Both the position numbers and the translations under genes were made by a program. Positions 8,967 to 16,838 of a stretch of DNA of 64,000 nt are shown piece after piece. A model generated the notes under the pieces. It had not been told where the DNA came from. It made no database searches and was given only the letters and a program-made list of their open reading frames with translations. The stretch lies in NCBI GenBank assembly GCA_052061695.1, contig JBPZEY010000010.1; one strand, 5' to 3'. Within the stretch, counting starts at the first letter, position 1; each line of letters begins with the position of its first letter. This stretch comes from Alkalicoccus luteus (lineage in GTDB: Bacteria > Bacillota > Bacilli > Bacillales > Salisediminibacteriaceae).

Positions 8967-9983
8967 TTACATCTTAAAGTCGATGACCATCCGGCCTTGG
9001 ATTTTACCTTGCTCCATCTCTTCGAAGATGTTTTGTACGTCGTCGAGCGGTCGGGTTTTGACGACGGGAACGACTTTGCCTTCAGCGCCGAACTGGAAAG
9101 CTTCTTCGAGATCTTTGCGGGTGCCGACGAGGGAACCGATGACCTCGATGCCGTCCAGCACGAGCCGCGGGATGCTGAGGTCCATCGTTTCCGTCGGCAG
9201 GCCGACAGCGACGACTTTGCCGCAGGCGCGTACGGCGTTTACAGCGGAGTTGAAGGCGGCTTTAGAGACGGCGGTTACGACAGCGGCATGGGCACCGCCG
9301 CACTGCTCCTGCATGATTGCCGCGGCGTCTTCTGTTGCAGGATTAATCGTCATATCCGCGCCGCTTTCTTTAGCGAGCGCCAGCTTGTCGTCGTTGATGT
9401 CTACCGCAACGACATTTGCGTTAAATACGTGCTTCGCGTATTGAATCGCCAGGTTACCAAGGCCGCCGCAGCCGTAGATCGCGATCCATTCACCCGGCTT
9501 GGCGTCTGCGACTTTGATTGCCTTGTACGTCGTGATGCCTGCACACGTGATGCTGCTTGCCTGCGCCGGGTCCAGTCCGTCCGGCACCTTCACGGCATAG
9601 TTTGCGGTCACGATGCATTTTTCCGCCATGCCCCCGTCGACGCTGAAGCCGGCGTTCTGCACGCTGCGGCAGAACGTTTCGCGACCGGTGGTACAGTATT
9701 CACAGCGTCCGCACGCTTTATACAGCCAGGCGATGCTGACCCGGTCGCCGACAGAGAGACTCGTCACGTCATCTGCAATTTCCGTGACGATCCCGATGCC
9801 CTCGTGGCCGAGCGTGCGGCCGGCTACGTCGCCGAAATCACCGGCAGCTACGTGCACATCCGTATGGCAGACGCCGCAGTACTCGATTTCGACTAGTGCT
9901 TCCCCGGACTCAAGCGGACGAAGTTCCTTTTCCGTGACTTCCACATTGGCTCTGCTCGCTGGATTAACCGTAACTGCTTTCAT
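8967..9983 (-). CDS. Zinc-dependent alcohol dehydrogenase, AdhP/AdhT type
   Basis: This 338-residue medium-chain dehydrogenase interconverts primary alcohols and aldehydes with NAD. Catalytic zinc ligands appear in CGVCHTDVH and GHEGIG, the structural zinc cysteines in CGRCEYCTTGRETFC, and the Rossmann glycine motif in YGCGGLGNLAIQYAK. Length is normal for the ethanol-active bacterial subgroup. The start has a good ribosome binding site (aaaaaggagtgatcacc). A Rex-like operator lies 79 bases upstream, suggesting induction when NADH accumulates. It is the first core-like, GC-richer gene after the accessory island. Confidence 0.93.
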   Translation of the reverse strand: MKAVTVNPASRANVEVTEKELRPLESGEALVEIEYCGVCHTDVHVAAGDFGDVAGRTLGHEGIGIVTEIADDVTSLSVGDRVSIAWLYKACGRCEYCTTGRETFCRSVQNAGFSVDGGMAEKCIVTANYAVKVPDGLDPAQASSITCAGITTYKAIKVADAKPGEWIAIYGCGGLGNLAIQYAKHVFNANVVAVDINDDKLALAKESGADMTINPATEDAAAIMQEQCGGAHAAVVTAVSKAAFNSAVNAVRACGKVVAVGLPTETMDLSIPRLVLDGIEVIGSLVGTRKDLEEAFQFGAEGKVVPVVKTRPLDDVQNIFEEMEQGKIQGRMVIDFKM

Positions 9984-10061
9984 TGGTGATCACTCCTTTT
10001 TTAGGTAGAAAACACGACAGCTTTTACACCTTTACTATAGCACGCAATTGGTAAAATATGA

Positions 10062-10079
10062 TTGTGAAATATTGAACAA
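10062..10079 (-). promoter_or_regulatory. Rex-like operator upstream of the zinc alcohol dehydrogenase
   Basis: ttgtgaaatattgaacaa keeps one perfect Rex half-site (TTGTGA) and a two-mismatch second half (GAACAA instead of TCACAA). Fermentative alcohol dehydrogenases are classical Rex targets. The site is less convincing than those at 58852 and 62139. Confidence 0.5.
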
Positions 10080-10107
10080 ATTCGTAACGTTCAGTCGTGT
10101 TTTCCCA

Positions 10108-10135
10108 CAAAAAAGAGCCGCTCACTGCGGCCCTC
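10108..10135 (-). terminator. Terminator of the Met-rich protein gene
   Basis: A GC-rich stem (ccgc / gcgg with flanking pairs) overlapping the stop codon is followed on the minus strand by ctcttttttg. Confidence 0.65.
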
Positions 10136-10490
10136 CGTTTGCCTCGTGGCAGGCTTCCATGCGCTCATACATGTCCTCGTGAAAGGCCTCCCAATCTGCG
10201 TCCTCCATGTGGGTTTCCCAGTCATCTCCGTACATCATCGGTCCGAAACGCTCTCCCATCATGCGTCCGTAATCCTCATCCATCATGTGGCCGCGACCGT
10301 TCATCATCCCGCCGCCCTGCATCATCTCACCAGGCTCTGCGTCCTCCATCATGTCGTCATTCATCATTTGCCCGTGTCCGCCCGTCATCCACGGCATGCC
10401 GAACGTTCCATTTTGCTGTGCAGCGGTTGCACCAGCTGCAAGCAGACCAATCACAACAATCACAACGATGGCAATGATCCAGTTTCGCAT
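10122..10490 (-). CDS. Membrane-anchored or exported Met/His/Asp-rich protein, putative metal binding
   Basis: The start at 10490 is chosen because aaaggaggcggtcagc precedes it and the product then begins MRNWIIAIVVIVVIGLLAAG, a single N-terminal membrane segment or uncleaved signal. The remaining roughly 95 residues outside the membrane are crowded with MM, HMM and acidic pairs (GQMMNDDMMEDAEPGEMMQ, RGHMMDEDYGRMM). Methionine-rich low-complexity segments of this type often bind Cu(I) or Ag(I), and the neighbouring sensor kinase also has a Met-rich outside loop. No family name can be given. The gene is divergent from the two-component genes. Confidence 0.75.
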   Translation of the reverse strand: MRNWIIAIVVIVVIGLLAAGATAAQQNGTFGMPWMTGGHGQMMNDDMMEDAEPGEMMQGGGMMNGRGHMMDEDYGRMMGERFGPMMYGDDWETHMEDADWEAFHEDMYERMEACHEANGGPQ

Positions 10491-10642
10491 GCTGACCGCC
10501 TCCTTTTTTAATTTCAGGAAGGGGATCCCTTCCTTCTGTCTCCAGTATAGAAAAGAGTTATGTAGATCGTATGAAGATGCGGCCGCTTTTTTCATTTGCA
10601 TGCTATACTTTTGCTAACAACTCAGCGGGGGAGGGGAGCGGC

Positions 10643-11335
10643 ATGCACGTGCTTGTGATTGAGGATGATCCGACGATGGCCGAGGTGATGGAAGCGTATC
10701 TGAAGCGGGAAGGGCATGAGGTAACGTGTGCCGCTAACGGGCAGAAGGGTCTCGACCTGTTTCGAAGCCTCCACCCGGATTTTCTTATTTTGGACTTGAT
10801 GCTTCCGGATCTGTCCGGAGAAGCAATCCTCACCGCCGTGCGCAAAGACTTTGACACACCGGTGCTGATTTTAAGTGCCAAATCGGCAGAGGAGGAGCGC
10901 GTGCAGGGCATGGTGCTCGGCGCGGACGATTATGTCGTGAAGCCGTTCAGCCCGCGTGAGGTGATCGTACGCATGCAGGCAATCATGAGACGCGTCGGAA
11001 AACGAGATACAAGTGAGGTCTGGTCTTTTGCCGGCAAAGCACTCGTCATCCACCTGCAGGAGCGGAGTGTCAGCGTAGAAGGCAGCGAGGTCCACTTGAC
11101 CCCGATCGAGTACCGGCTCCTCACCGCGATGGCGGCGCATCCGGGCTGGGTGTTTGAACGGGCAGAGCTGCTGGAGCGCGTGCAGGAAGATCTGTTTTTT
11201 GACGGCTATGAGCGGAGCATTGACGTGCATATAAAAAATCTGCGTAAAAAAATCGAATCTGACCCAAAGCAGCCGCAGTTTATTGAAACGGTGTTCGGCA
11301 TGGGCTATCGCTTTAAAGGTGAGCGCGATGTTTAA
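10643..11335 (+). CDS. OmpR-family response regulator
   Basis: This is a 230-residue response regulator with an N-terminal receiver domain (acidic pair IEDD, phospho-acceptor Asp51 in ILDLMLPD, conserved Lys in VVKPFSP) and a C-terminal winged helix (LTPIEYRLL, SIDVHIKNLRKKIE, GMGYRF). The start at 10643 follows gggggagggg. It overlaps the histidine kinase gene by eight bases, so the two are translated together. Its divergent position to the Met-rich protein suggests that gene as a target. Confidence 0.94.
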   Translation: MHVLVIEDDPTMAEVMEAYLKREGHEVTCAANGQKGLDLFRSLHPDFLILDLMLPDLSGEAILTAVRKDFDTPVLILSAKSAEEERVQGMVLGADDYVVKPFSPREVIVRMQAIMRRVGKRDTSEVWSFAGKALVIHLQERSVSVEGSEVHLTPIEYRLLTAMAAHPGWVFERAELLERVQEDLFFDGYERSIDVHIKNLRKKIESDPKQPQFIETVFGMGYRFKGERDV

Positions 11336-12656
11336 TACCGTGCAAAAACAGACCTTTTTCTTTGCTATGCTGATCGCCGTTTCCGGCATTCTGCTCATGG
11401 GAGCGGTGCTGCTTTGGGCGGTGGAGCGAAACTTTGGCGACTACGTCAGCGACCGGCAGGAGCAGCTCGTTGAGGAAGCGGCAGCTCAGATCGAATCAGA
11501 ATACAGCGAGCGGGGATCGCTTGAGAACATCCCGCCGATGCTGTTTCATTCGCTCATGATGGAAGAGGGGATGAGTGCAAGACTTTATGATGAAGCGGGA
11601 AATCCGGTGCAGACGGGCATGATGCATCAGCAGATGATGACCCAGGGAGACGGGGAAGAGAGGGCCTACCGCCTGGAAGCAGACGGTGCTCTGATCGGCG
11701 TGCTTGAAGTGAGGTATCCGTCGGGGCTCGGCGGAGCGGAGCAGCAGTTTCTGGAGGACATGGTGCTGTCGATGCTGATCGTTCTGCTCGTGCTGATCGG
11801 TGCCGCTGCATTTTTCAGCCACGTCGCTTCGCGCCGGATGACGCGCGGACTGCGAAGCGTGGGGGAGGATGTCCTCGCGCTGCAGCATAAAGAGCGGCAG
11901 ATTCCAAACAGGACGTACGGCGTTCAGGAGCTGGATGATCTGGCGGCCGGTGTCGCAGCACTCGCCCGCTCGCTCGAGGAGGAGGAGGAGCGCCGCCGCC
12001 GTTTTACCGGAGACCTGGCACACGAACTGCGGACACCGCTTGGGGCGCTGCGAAGTCAGCTTGAAGCATTTCAGGATGGCGTGCTAGAGCCGACGGAGGA
12101 GCGGCTCGAGCGCAGCCACGACGAACTGATGCGTCTCGTCCGTCTCGTCGGAGAAATGGAACAGCTGTACGAATCGGAGCGGGAAGACAAGCCGCTGCAG
12201 CAAAAGCGCGTTGACCTTCCTGCTTTTATCCGGTCACTGGAGGCCGACATGGAAGCAATGTTTCAGGCAAAGGGAATCGCGCTGCAAACAGTCTGTGACG
12301 CTGATGCCGTGCAGGCCGACCCGGATAAGCTGAGGCAGATCGTGACCAACCTGCTGCATAACGCCTGGAAGTTTACTCCGGTATCAGGAACCGTCGTGCT
12401 TGAAGCAACAGACGAAGCAGACCGCGTCGTGATACAAGTAGCTGACGAAGGTCCAGGTCTGTCCCCGGAGGAGGAGCATCGCGTTTTTGACCGGTTTTAC
12501 CGCGGCGACGCCTCGCGCAGCCGCGAAAAGGACGGTCTCGGCATTGGTCTCTCCATCGCCGCTGCACTTGCCCGAGCCCAAGGCGGCACGATAACTGCTG
12601 AAAACAAAGCAGCAGGGGGCGCTGTGTTCCGACTCAGCCTGCCGAAAGAAACGTAA
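11328..12656 (+). CDS. Sensor histidine kinase, membrane-bound
   Basis: The 442-residue kinase has one membrane segment near residues 9-31, an extracytoplasmic domain containing a Met/His-rich loop (GMMHQQMMTQ near 99-108), a second membrane segment near 145-165, a HAMP-like linker, the H box DLAHELRTPLG with His232, an N box NLLHNAWKF and G boxes DEGPGLSP and GLGIGLSIA. It is the CusS/BaeS-like layout. The methionine loop and the neighbouring Met-rich protein point to a soft metal as signal, which is inference. The start at 11328 lies within the end of the regulator gene. Confidence 0.93.
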   Translation: MFNTVQKQTFFFAMLIAVSGILLMGAVLLWAVERNFGDYVSDRQEQLVEEAAAQIESEYSERGSLENIPPMLFHSLMMEEGMSARLYDEAGNPVQTGMMHQQMMTQGDGEERAYRLEADGALIGVLEVRYPSGLGGAEQQFLEDMVLSMLIVLLVLIGAAAFFSHVASRRMTRGLRSVGEDVLALQHKERQIPNRTYGVQELDDLAAGVAALARSLEEEEERRRRFTGDLAHELRTPLGALRSQLEAFQDGVLEPTEERLERSHDELMRLVRLVGEMEQLYESEREDKPLQQKRVDLPAFIRSLEADMEAMFQAKGIALQTVCDADAVQADPDKLRQIVTNLLHNAWKFTPVSGTVVLEATDEADRVVIQVADEGPGLSPEEEHRVFDRFYRGDASRSREKDGLGIGLSIAAALARAQGGTITAENKAAGGAVFRLSLPKET

Positions 12657-12696
12657 AGCCCCGATCATTCGCTCAAAATGATCGGGGCTTTTTTTT
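12657..12696 (+). terminator. Terminator of the two-component operon
   Basis: Perfect 13-base stem agccccgatcatt / aatgatcggggct followed by a run of T. Confidence 0.93.
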
Positions 12697-12701
12697 AGGA
12701 G

Positions 12702-12717
12702 TGTTTCACGTGAAACG
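12702..12717. promoter_or_regulatory. parS site 1 (ParB/Spo0J binding)
   Basis: tgtttcacgtgaaacg matches the Bacillus parS consensus TGTTNCACGTGAAACA at all but the last base. It overlaps the stop codon of the minus-strand gene at 12706. Confidence 0.85.
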
Positions 12718-13113
12718 CGTTTCATCCTGCATGGCCTGTTTGACCTCTGTGACAGCCTTCCGGAACAAAGCGGCTTCTTTTTTCGTAAGGGTGGCGCTGC
12801 TGTAACGTACTTTTTCATACATTAACGCTGCTTCCTGCATGGCATGCAGAGGAGCTTTTATTGCGATAAGAGCGAGCAGAAGGAACAGCCCGCTGATTGC
12901 AAACGACAGCCACCCAGCGGCCAGGTAGAGTACGAATGTCCAGCCAAGCAGGAGCAAGACCGCCTGTTTTCCGAAGGGTGGAGTGTTCTGCTTTATGAGC
13001 GGAAGAATCGTTCCAGCGAGCAGGATAATCAGACCGGCTGCGACTGGCGGAGACAGGGAGAAAGCAGCCGTGGCACTCCAGGCAAATAATAAAGCTCCGT
13101 AGACAAAGCGCAT
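12706..13113 (-). CDS. Hypothetical membrane protein in MoxR/DUF58 operon
   Basis: The 135-residue protein has about four hydrophobic segments in its first 85 residues, then a charged cytoplasmic tail (about residues 95-135) rich in Lys and Glu. Its start overlaps the stop of the DUF58 gene (TGATG), so it is the third gene of that operon. No family is recognised. The last codons (RFT stop) are contributed by parS site 1. Confidence 0.75.
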   Translation of the reverse strand: MRFVYGALLFAWSATAAFSLSPPVAAGLIILLAGTILPLIKQNTPPFGKQAVLLLLGWTFVLYLAAGWLSFAISGLFLLLALIAIKAPLHAMQEAALMYEKVRYSSATLTKKEAALFRKAVTEVKQAMQDETRFT

Positions 13114-14240
13114 CAGCGGTCACCTCCAGCCGCGGAGTAAACAATGGTCTGAGGAGAGAGCGGTCCGGCGGGCTTTTCTCCAATATAAACCATGACTTTA
13201 TCGGGCGGGAGCTGTTCTAGTATGACGGACACCGGCGACAGCGGCAGTCCTTTGTGCAGCGTGGCCAGCAGCTCTAAAAAAGCAGACAGCTGACCGGTCC
13301 CCTGTGCTGCTGGCAGGTGCAGCCAGTCTCTGCCGGCGGACGCATCATTGATATAGGCTTCAAACGTGACGTTCCGCTTTGTAAAAGACTCAGCCAGGCC
13401 AGCAGCACGCTCCAAAAGGCTCTCTGCATGAGGCGTCCACTTTCGTTCCTCTCCTTCCATATGCAGTGCAACGACCAGACAAATCTCTGTTTCACCAGGA
13501 GCACTGCTCTTCCAGCTGACTAATTCGTCTTTGGCCGCGAAGTCGCGCCAGGAAATCCGCCGTCCTTTATCACCAGGCTGATACGGACGGACGTACAGCT
13601 TCTCCTCTTCTACCTGTCCCGCATGTGGTGCGTGGTTGTCCGCAGCTGCTGCCAAGGTCTGAACTGGTGCGGGGAGCGGAAACACGGTTAACTGGATCGA
13701 AGGGGAGAGAGGCTCTTCCACCTTGCAGACCGAGAAAGAGAGCCAGTCCCGTACGTCCATCTCCATCGACGTCATTCGTGCCTGTCCGCGCCTGGAACCC
13801 GTTACCACAAAGCGCCAGGAGGATACAGTGGCAGGTGCTGCTGTTCGTGCTTCGTCCGGCACCGTTATCTTTGCACAGTCGTGTGCAGACAAACTGGAAT
13901 AAAGCGCAGTCATCAAAAGCGGATAGCGGCTCCTGTTCTCCACTGTCACTACCACAGCAGCCGACTCGCCGGGGAACAGCGCACTCTTTGTTTGAACAGC
14001 GGTCAGCCGGCTTTGTTGAATCGCTGCCTGCAGCGTAAGGCGGGAAGCGGCCGGAAGCATAAGTAAAAACAAGCCGGAGCCGCTTAGCAGCAGATCGAGC
14101 CGCAGCAGACTGGCTAATAAAAAGAGGATCCCGAGCGCGGCTGCCGTTTTTCCTGCTGCTGTGTAGCGGAAGGTTACTGCAGCCAAGCCTTGATCAGTCT
14201 GCCGGAACGGAAAGGGAATCGAGCGCATGCTGCACCACAT
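13113..14240 (-). CDS. DUF58 domain protein
   Basis: The 375-residue protein has two N-terminal membrane segments (about residues 30-65), an Ig-like extracytoplasmic part, and the DUF58 signature VRPYQPGDKGRRISWRDFAAKDELVSW (conserved residues R-Y-x-P-G-D-x-x-R-x-I-x-W) followed by a von Willebrand A-like domain. DUF58 proteins usually occur with MoxR ATPases, as here. The start is uncertain: 14240 or 14228, both inside the MoxR gene. Partnership with the MoxR ATPase as a chaperone-type complex is known for the family but the substrate is not. Confidence 0.88.
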   Translation of the reverse strand: MWCSMRSIPFPFRQTDQGLAAVTFRYTAAGKTAAALGILFLLASLLRLDLLLSGSGLFLLMLPAASRLTLQAAIQQSRLTAVQTKSALFPGESAAVVVTVENRSRYPLLMTALYSSLSAHDCAKITVPDEARTAAPATVSSWRFVVTGSRRGQARMTSMEMDVRDWLSFSVCKVEEPLSPSIQLTVFPLPAPVQTLAAAADNHAPHAGQVEEEKLYVRPYQPGDKGRRISWRDFAAKDELVSWKSSAPGETEICLVVALHMEGEERKWTPHAESLLERAAGLAESFTKRNVTFEAYINDASAGRDWLHLPAAQGTGQLSAFLELLATLHKGLPLSPVSVILEQLPPDKVMVYIGEKPAGPLSPQTIVYSAAGGDR

Positions 14241-15120
14241 CTTTCGGATCTGTCGTCAGCACGGCCCGGCTGTTGAGTATAAGACGATGAGCAAGCACTG
14301 GTTCTGCAAGCATGACGATGTCCTCGGGTTTCACATAGCGGCGGTCCTGAATAAGCGCCCGTGCCTGTGCGGCCCGGAGCAGGGCGACGGCTGCACGCGG
14401 ACTTGCCTCGAACAATGTTTCTTCCACTGTGCCCGTTGCTTCAATCAGCTGAAGCAAATATGTTTCAACGTCCTCATGCACCTCCACGTGACGAACCTTA
14501 TCACGAAGCGTACGAATCTCCTCCATAGAAGTCACCGCTGTGACAGGTCGCACGGGACCCCGGTGCTGCTCCAGCATGGCACGCTTCTCGTCAAATCGGA
14601 GCGTCTTCATCGGAAGCTTCATCATAAAGCGGTCAAGCTGTGCCTGCGGGAGCTTAAAGGTTCCTTGCTGAACATCGACAGGGTTTTGTGTCGCGATTAC
14701 AAAAAAAGGATCGGTCAGCGCATGTGTGGTGCCTTCAACTGTCACTTGCTTCTCCGCCATCGCTTCAAGCAGACCTGCCTGTGCGCGGGGCGAGGCTCGG
14801 TTAATTTCGTCCGCCAGCAGCACGTGGTGAAAAACGGGCCCTGGACGAAACGTAAAGGCGCCTGTCTGTTTATTGAAATAGTCGAAGCCGGTGATGTCAG
14901 CAGGTGTGACATCAGAAGTACCTTGAATTCGTCCGCTCGTTGCACCGATCGCGGCTGCAAACGTACTGGCAAGCTCTGATTTTCCTGTGCCGGGAAGGTC
15001 ATCGAGCAGCACATGCCCCTCAGCGAGCAAGCTGATCCAAAGTAATTCGACTGTCTCGTCTTTGCCGATCAGTTTCTGTTGGATTTCATGTTTCATTTGA
15101 GTTGTTAGTTGTTCGGTCAT
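14194..15120 (-). CDS. MoxR-type AAA+ ATPase
   Basis: This is a 308-residue AAA+ protein with Walker A DLPGTGKSELA, Walker B HVLLADEINRA, sensor 1 IATQNP and the lid with sensor 2 SPRAAVALLRAAQAR. The start at 15120 is chosen for the ribosome binding site caggaggaaccacg; the frame is open further upstream but that extension is low complexity. It overlaps the DUF58 gene. MoxR proteins act as chaperones in maturation or regulation of partner complexes. Confidence 0.93.
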   Translation of the reverse strand: MTEQLTTQMKHEIQQKLIGKDETVELLWISLLAEGHVLLDDLPGTGKSELASTFAAAIGATSGRIQGTSDVTPADITGFDYFNKQTGAFTFRPGPVFHHVLLADEINRASPRAQAGLLEAMAEKQVTVEGTTHALTDPFFVIATQNPVDVQQGTFKLPQAQLDRFMMKLPMKTLRFDEKRAMLEQHRGPVRPVTAVTSMEEIRTLRDKVRHVEVHEDVETYLLQLIEATGTVEETLFEASPRAAVALLRAAQARALIQDRRYVKPEDIVMLAEPVLAHRLILNSRAVLTTDPKDVVQHALDSLSVPAD

Positions 15121-15257
15121 CGTGGTTCCTCCTGTCTGACTATCCACTGTTTTTAGCTTAGCATGAGAGGAAGGAGGAGACAATAATTGGAAAGTGTTAT
15201 GGGAGAGACTTTCCTGTATGATACACATATACACATGAAAACGAGGGGGACGAGGCG

Positions 15258-16648
15258 ATGGCGGACAAGAAGGCTGCGGAGCTGGTGGGAAAGCTGAAAA
15301 AAGAAGAACTGCTGGATCTCGTGCGAATGTGGATGCATGCATATCCGGAGCTTGAAAAGGACGTGGAACTGCGGCTGGGTGACGGAAAAGATGAGGTGAA
15401 GCTTGCGGGGGAGCTGATTACGAAGCACTTTACCAGTGCCAAGGGCTCCTATGGCTTTATCACTGCTTCCCGCTCTCATGAGGCATTTTCCGGTATTTAC
15501 CAAGTGCTGGAGCATGCAAAGGCCCTTGCCGATCAAGGGGAATACGAGCGGGCGGTGAAGCTGGGACTAAAGGTGCTCGGCCGTGCGGTTGATTCCCTGC
15601 AGTTTATGGACGACTCCAATGGAGAAGTATCGACTGCAGCCAGTCTGACGATGAATCAGTTGACGCGCTGTGCCGAGGAGGCAGACGACAGCACGGCAGG
15701 CACGCTCTTAACGCTAATACTGAAAGAGGCACGCTTGAAACGCTACAACGGCTGGAGCGATTTCCGCATCGAGCTGCTCCGAGTTTCCCTGCCTGTGATG
15801 CGTGGCGAGAAAAAACGGCACGAGAAAGTAGAAAAGGCGCTGGATGACGCGGCAGAGGCGGCGAGGCAAACGTCTTATCCGGATTACGAGCTGGAACAGC
15901 TGGAGCTGCTACGCGCCTGTATCCTTGATGAAGCGGAGGGAAAAGAGGCAGGAAATGCCTTCCGTCAGGAGCGGATCAGAATGAGCATCCGGACTTCGTG
16001 CTGGAGCTCGCTGCCTACTACCTGGATCGGGAAGAGTGGGACAATGCCGAGGCGATGATCGAAACGGGAAAACGTCATAAAAAGCTCGTGCACATTCAAC
16101 AGTCCCTGCTGGAAACGGAGCGCCGGCTTTACAGTCTTACCGGCAACCGAGAGAAAGAAAAAGAAGCACTTCGGAACATGCTCCTGGCACGAAACATGAT
16201 GCTTGAGATTGAAAAGACGTATCAGCAGTGGAAGGAACTGCACGAGGATAGCGAGTGGGATACTGCAGTGAAGCAGCTGTTAAACGAGCTTTCTGCCAGT
16301 GATCCGCTCGCGATTCATATCGGTATGGAAGAGGACAAGCCGGAGGTGCTGCTTGCTGCCTGTGAAAAGGATTTGTGGAAGATTCGGGAGCTCGGTCCAC
16401 GTCTGCAGCCGGTTTATCCGGACATAGTGCGGGAAATGTTCAGCCAGCTAGTTGATCACGGGGCTAGGATGGCAACGAACCGCAAGCAGTACCGGGCGCT
16501 CTGCCGGCTTGTGAAGCAGTGTGCCAAAGTAAATGGCAAGGCGCAAGGAATCGAGCTGATCGCCAAGCTTCGAAACGAGTACCCAAGGCGGTCAGCCTTA
16601 ATGGAAGAACTCGCTAAAATAGAACAAGCTGTCGCCCGTTTCACGTGA
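15258..16648 (+). pseudogene. Hypothetical helical-repeat protein, split by a frameshift
   Basis: The N-terminal frame (15258 on, MADKKAAELVGKLKKEELLDLV) and a second frame ending at 16648 (HPDFVLELAAYYLDREEW...) read as one continuous helical, TPR-like protein of about 460 residues if one base is added near 15975-15990. As written the first frame ends soon after 16000 in non-family sequence. No catalytic motif is visible. Either the gene is inactivated or the sequence carries a one-base error. The C-terminal codons RFT-stop are part of parS site 2. Confidence 0.75.
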
Positions 16649-16652
16649 AACG
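16637..16652. promoter_or_regulatory. parS site 2 (ParB/Spo0J binding)
   Basis: cgtttcacgtgaaacg keeps the 14-base palindromic core GTTTCACGTGAAAC; the two outermost bases differ from consensus. It overlaps the stop codon at 16646-16648. Confidence 0.8.
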
Positions 16653-16660
16653 GAAACATT

Positions 16661-16686
16661 GCCCGGGGAAAATCCCGGGCTTTTTC
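16661..16686 (+). terminator. Terminator after the frameshifted gene
   Basis: Stem gcccggg / cccgggc with loop gaaaat, followed by ttttt. Confidence 0.9.
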
Positions 16687-16838
16687 GCGCTGAATGAATT
16701 CCAGTAAGAAGCCTTTAATGACAAGGGTTTCCACCGTTCAGAATCTTGCAGACAATTCTGAACCTATTCGGAATGTAAGCGTATTCATTTTTTATGAAAG
16801 CCCTTGTATACTTTGATTACAGCAGGGAGGTGAGCAAC

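Noticed and set aside
8997..9896. 299-codon open frame antisense to the alcohol dehydrogenase
   Set aside because: The opposite strand is a well-conserved enzyme; this is a GC-rich shadow frame.
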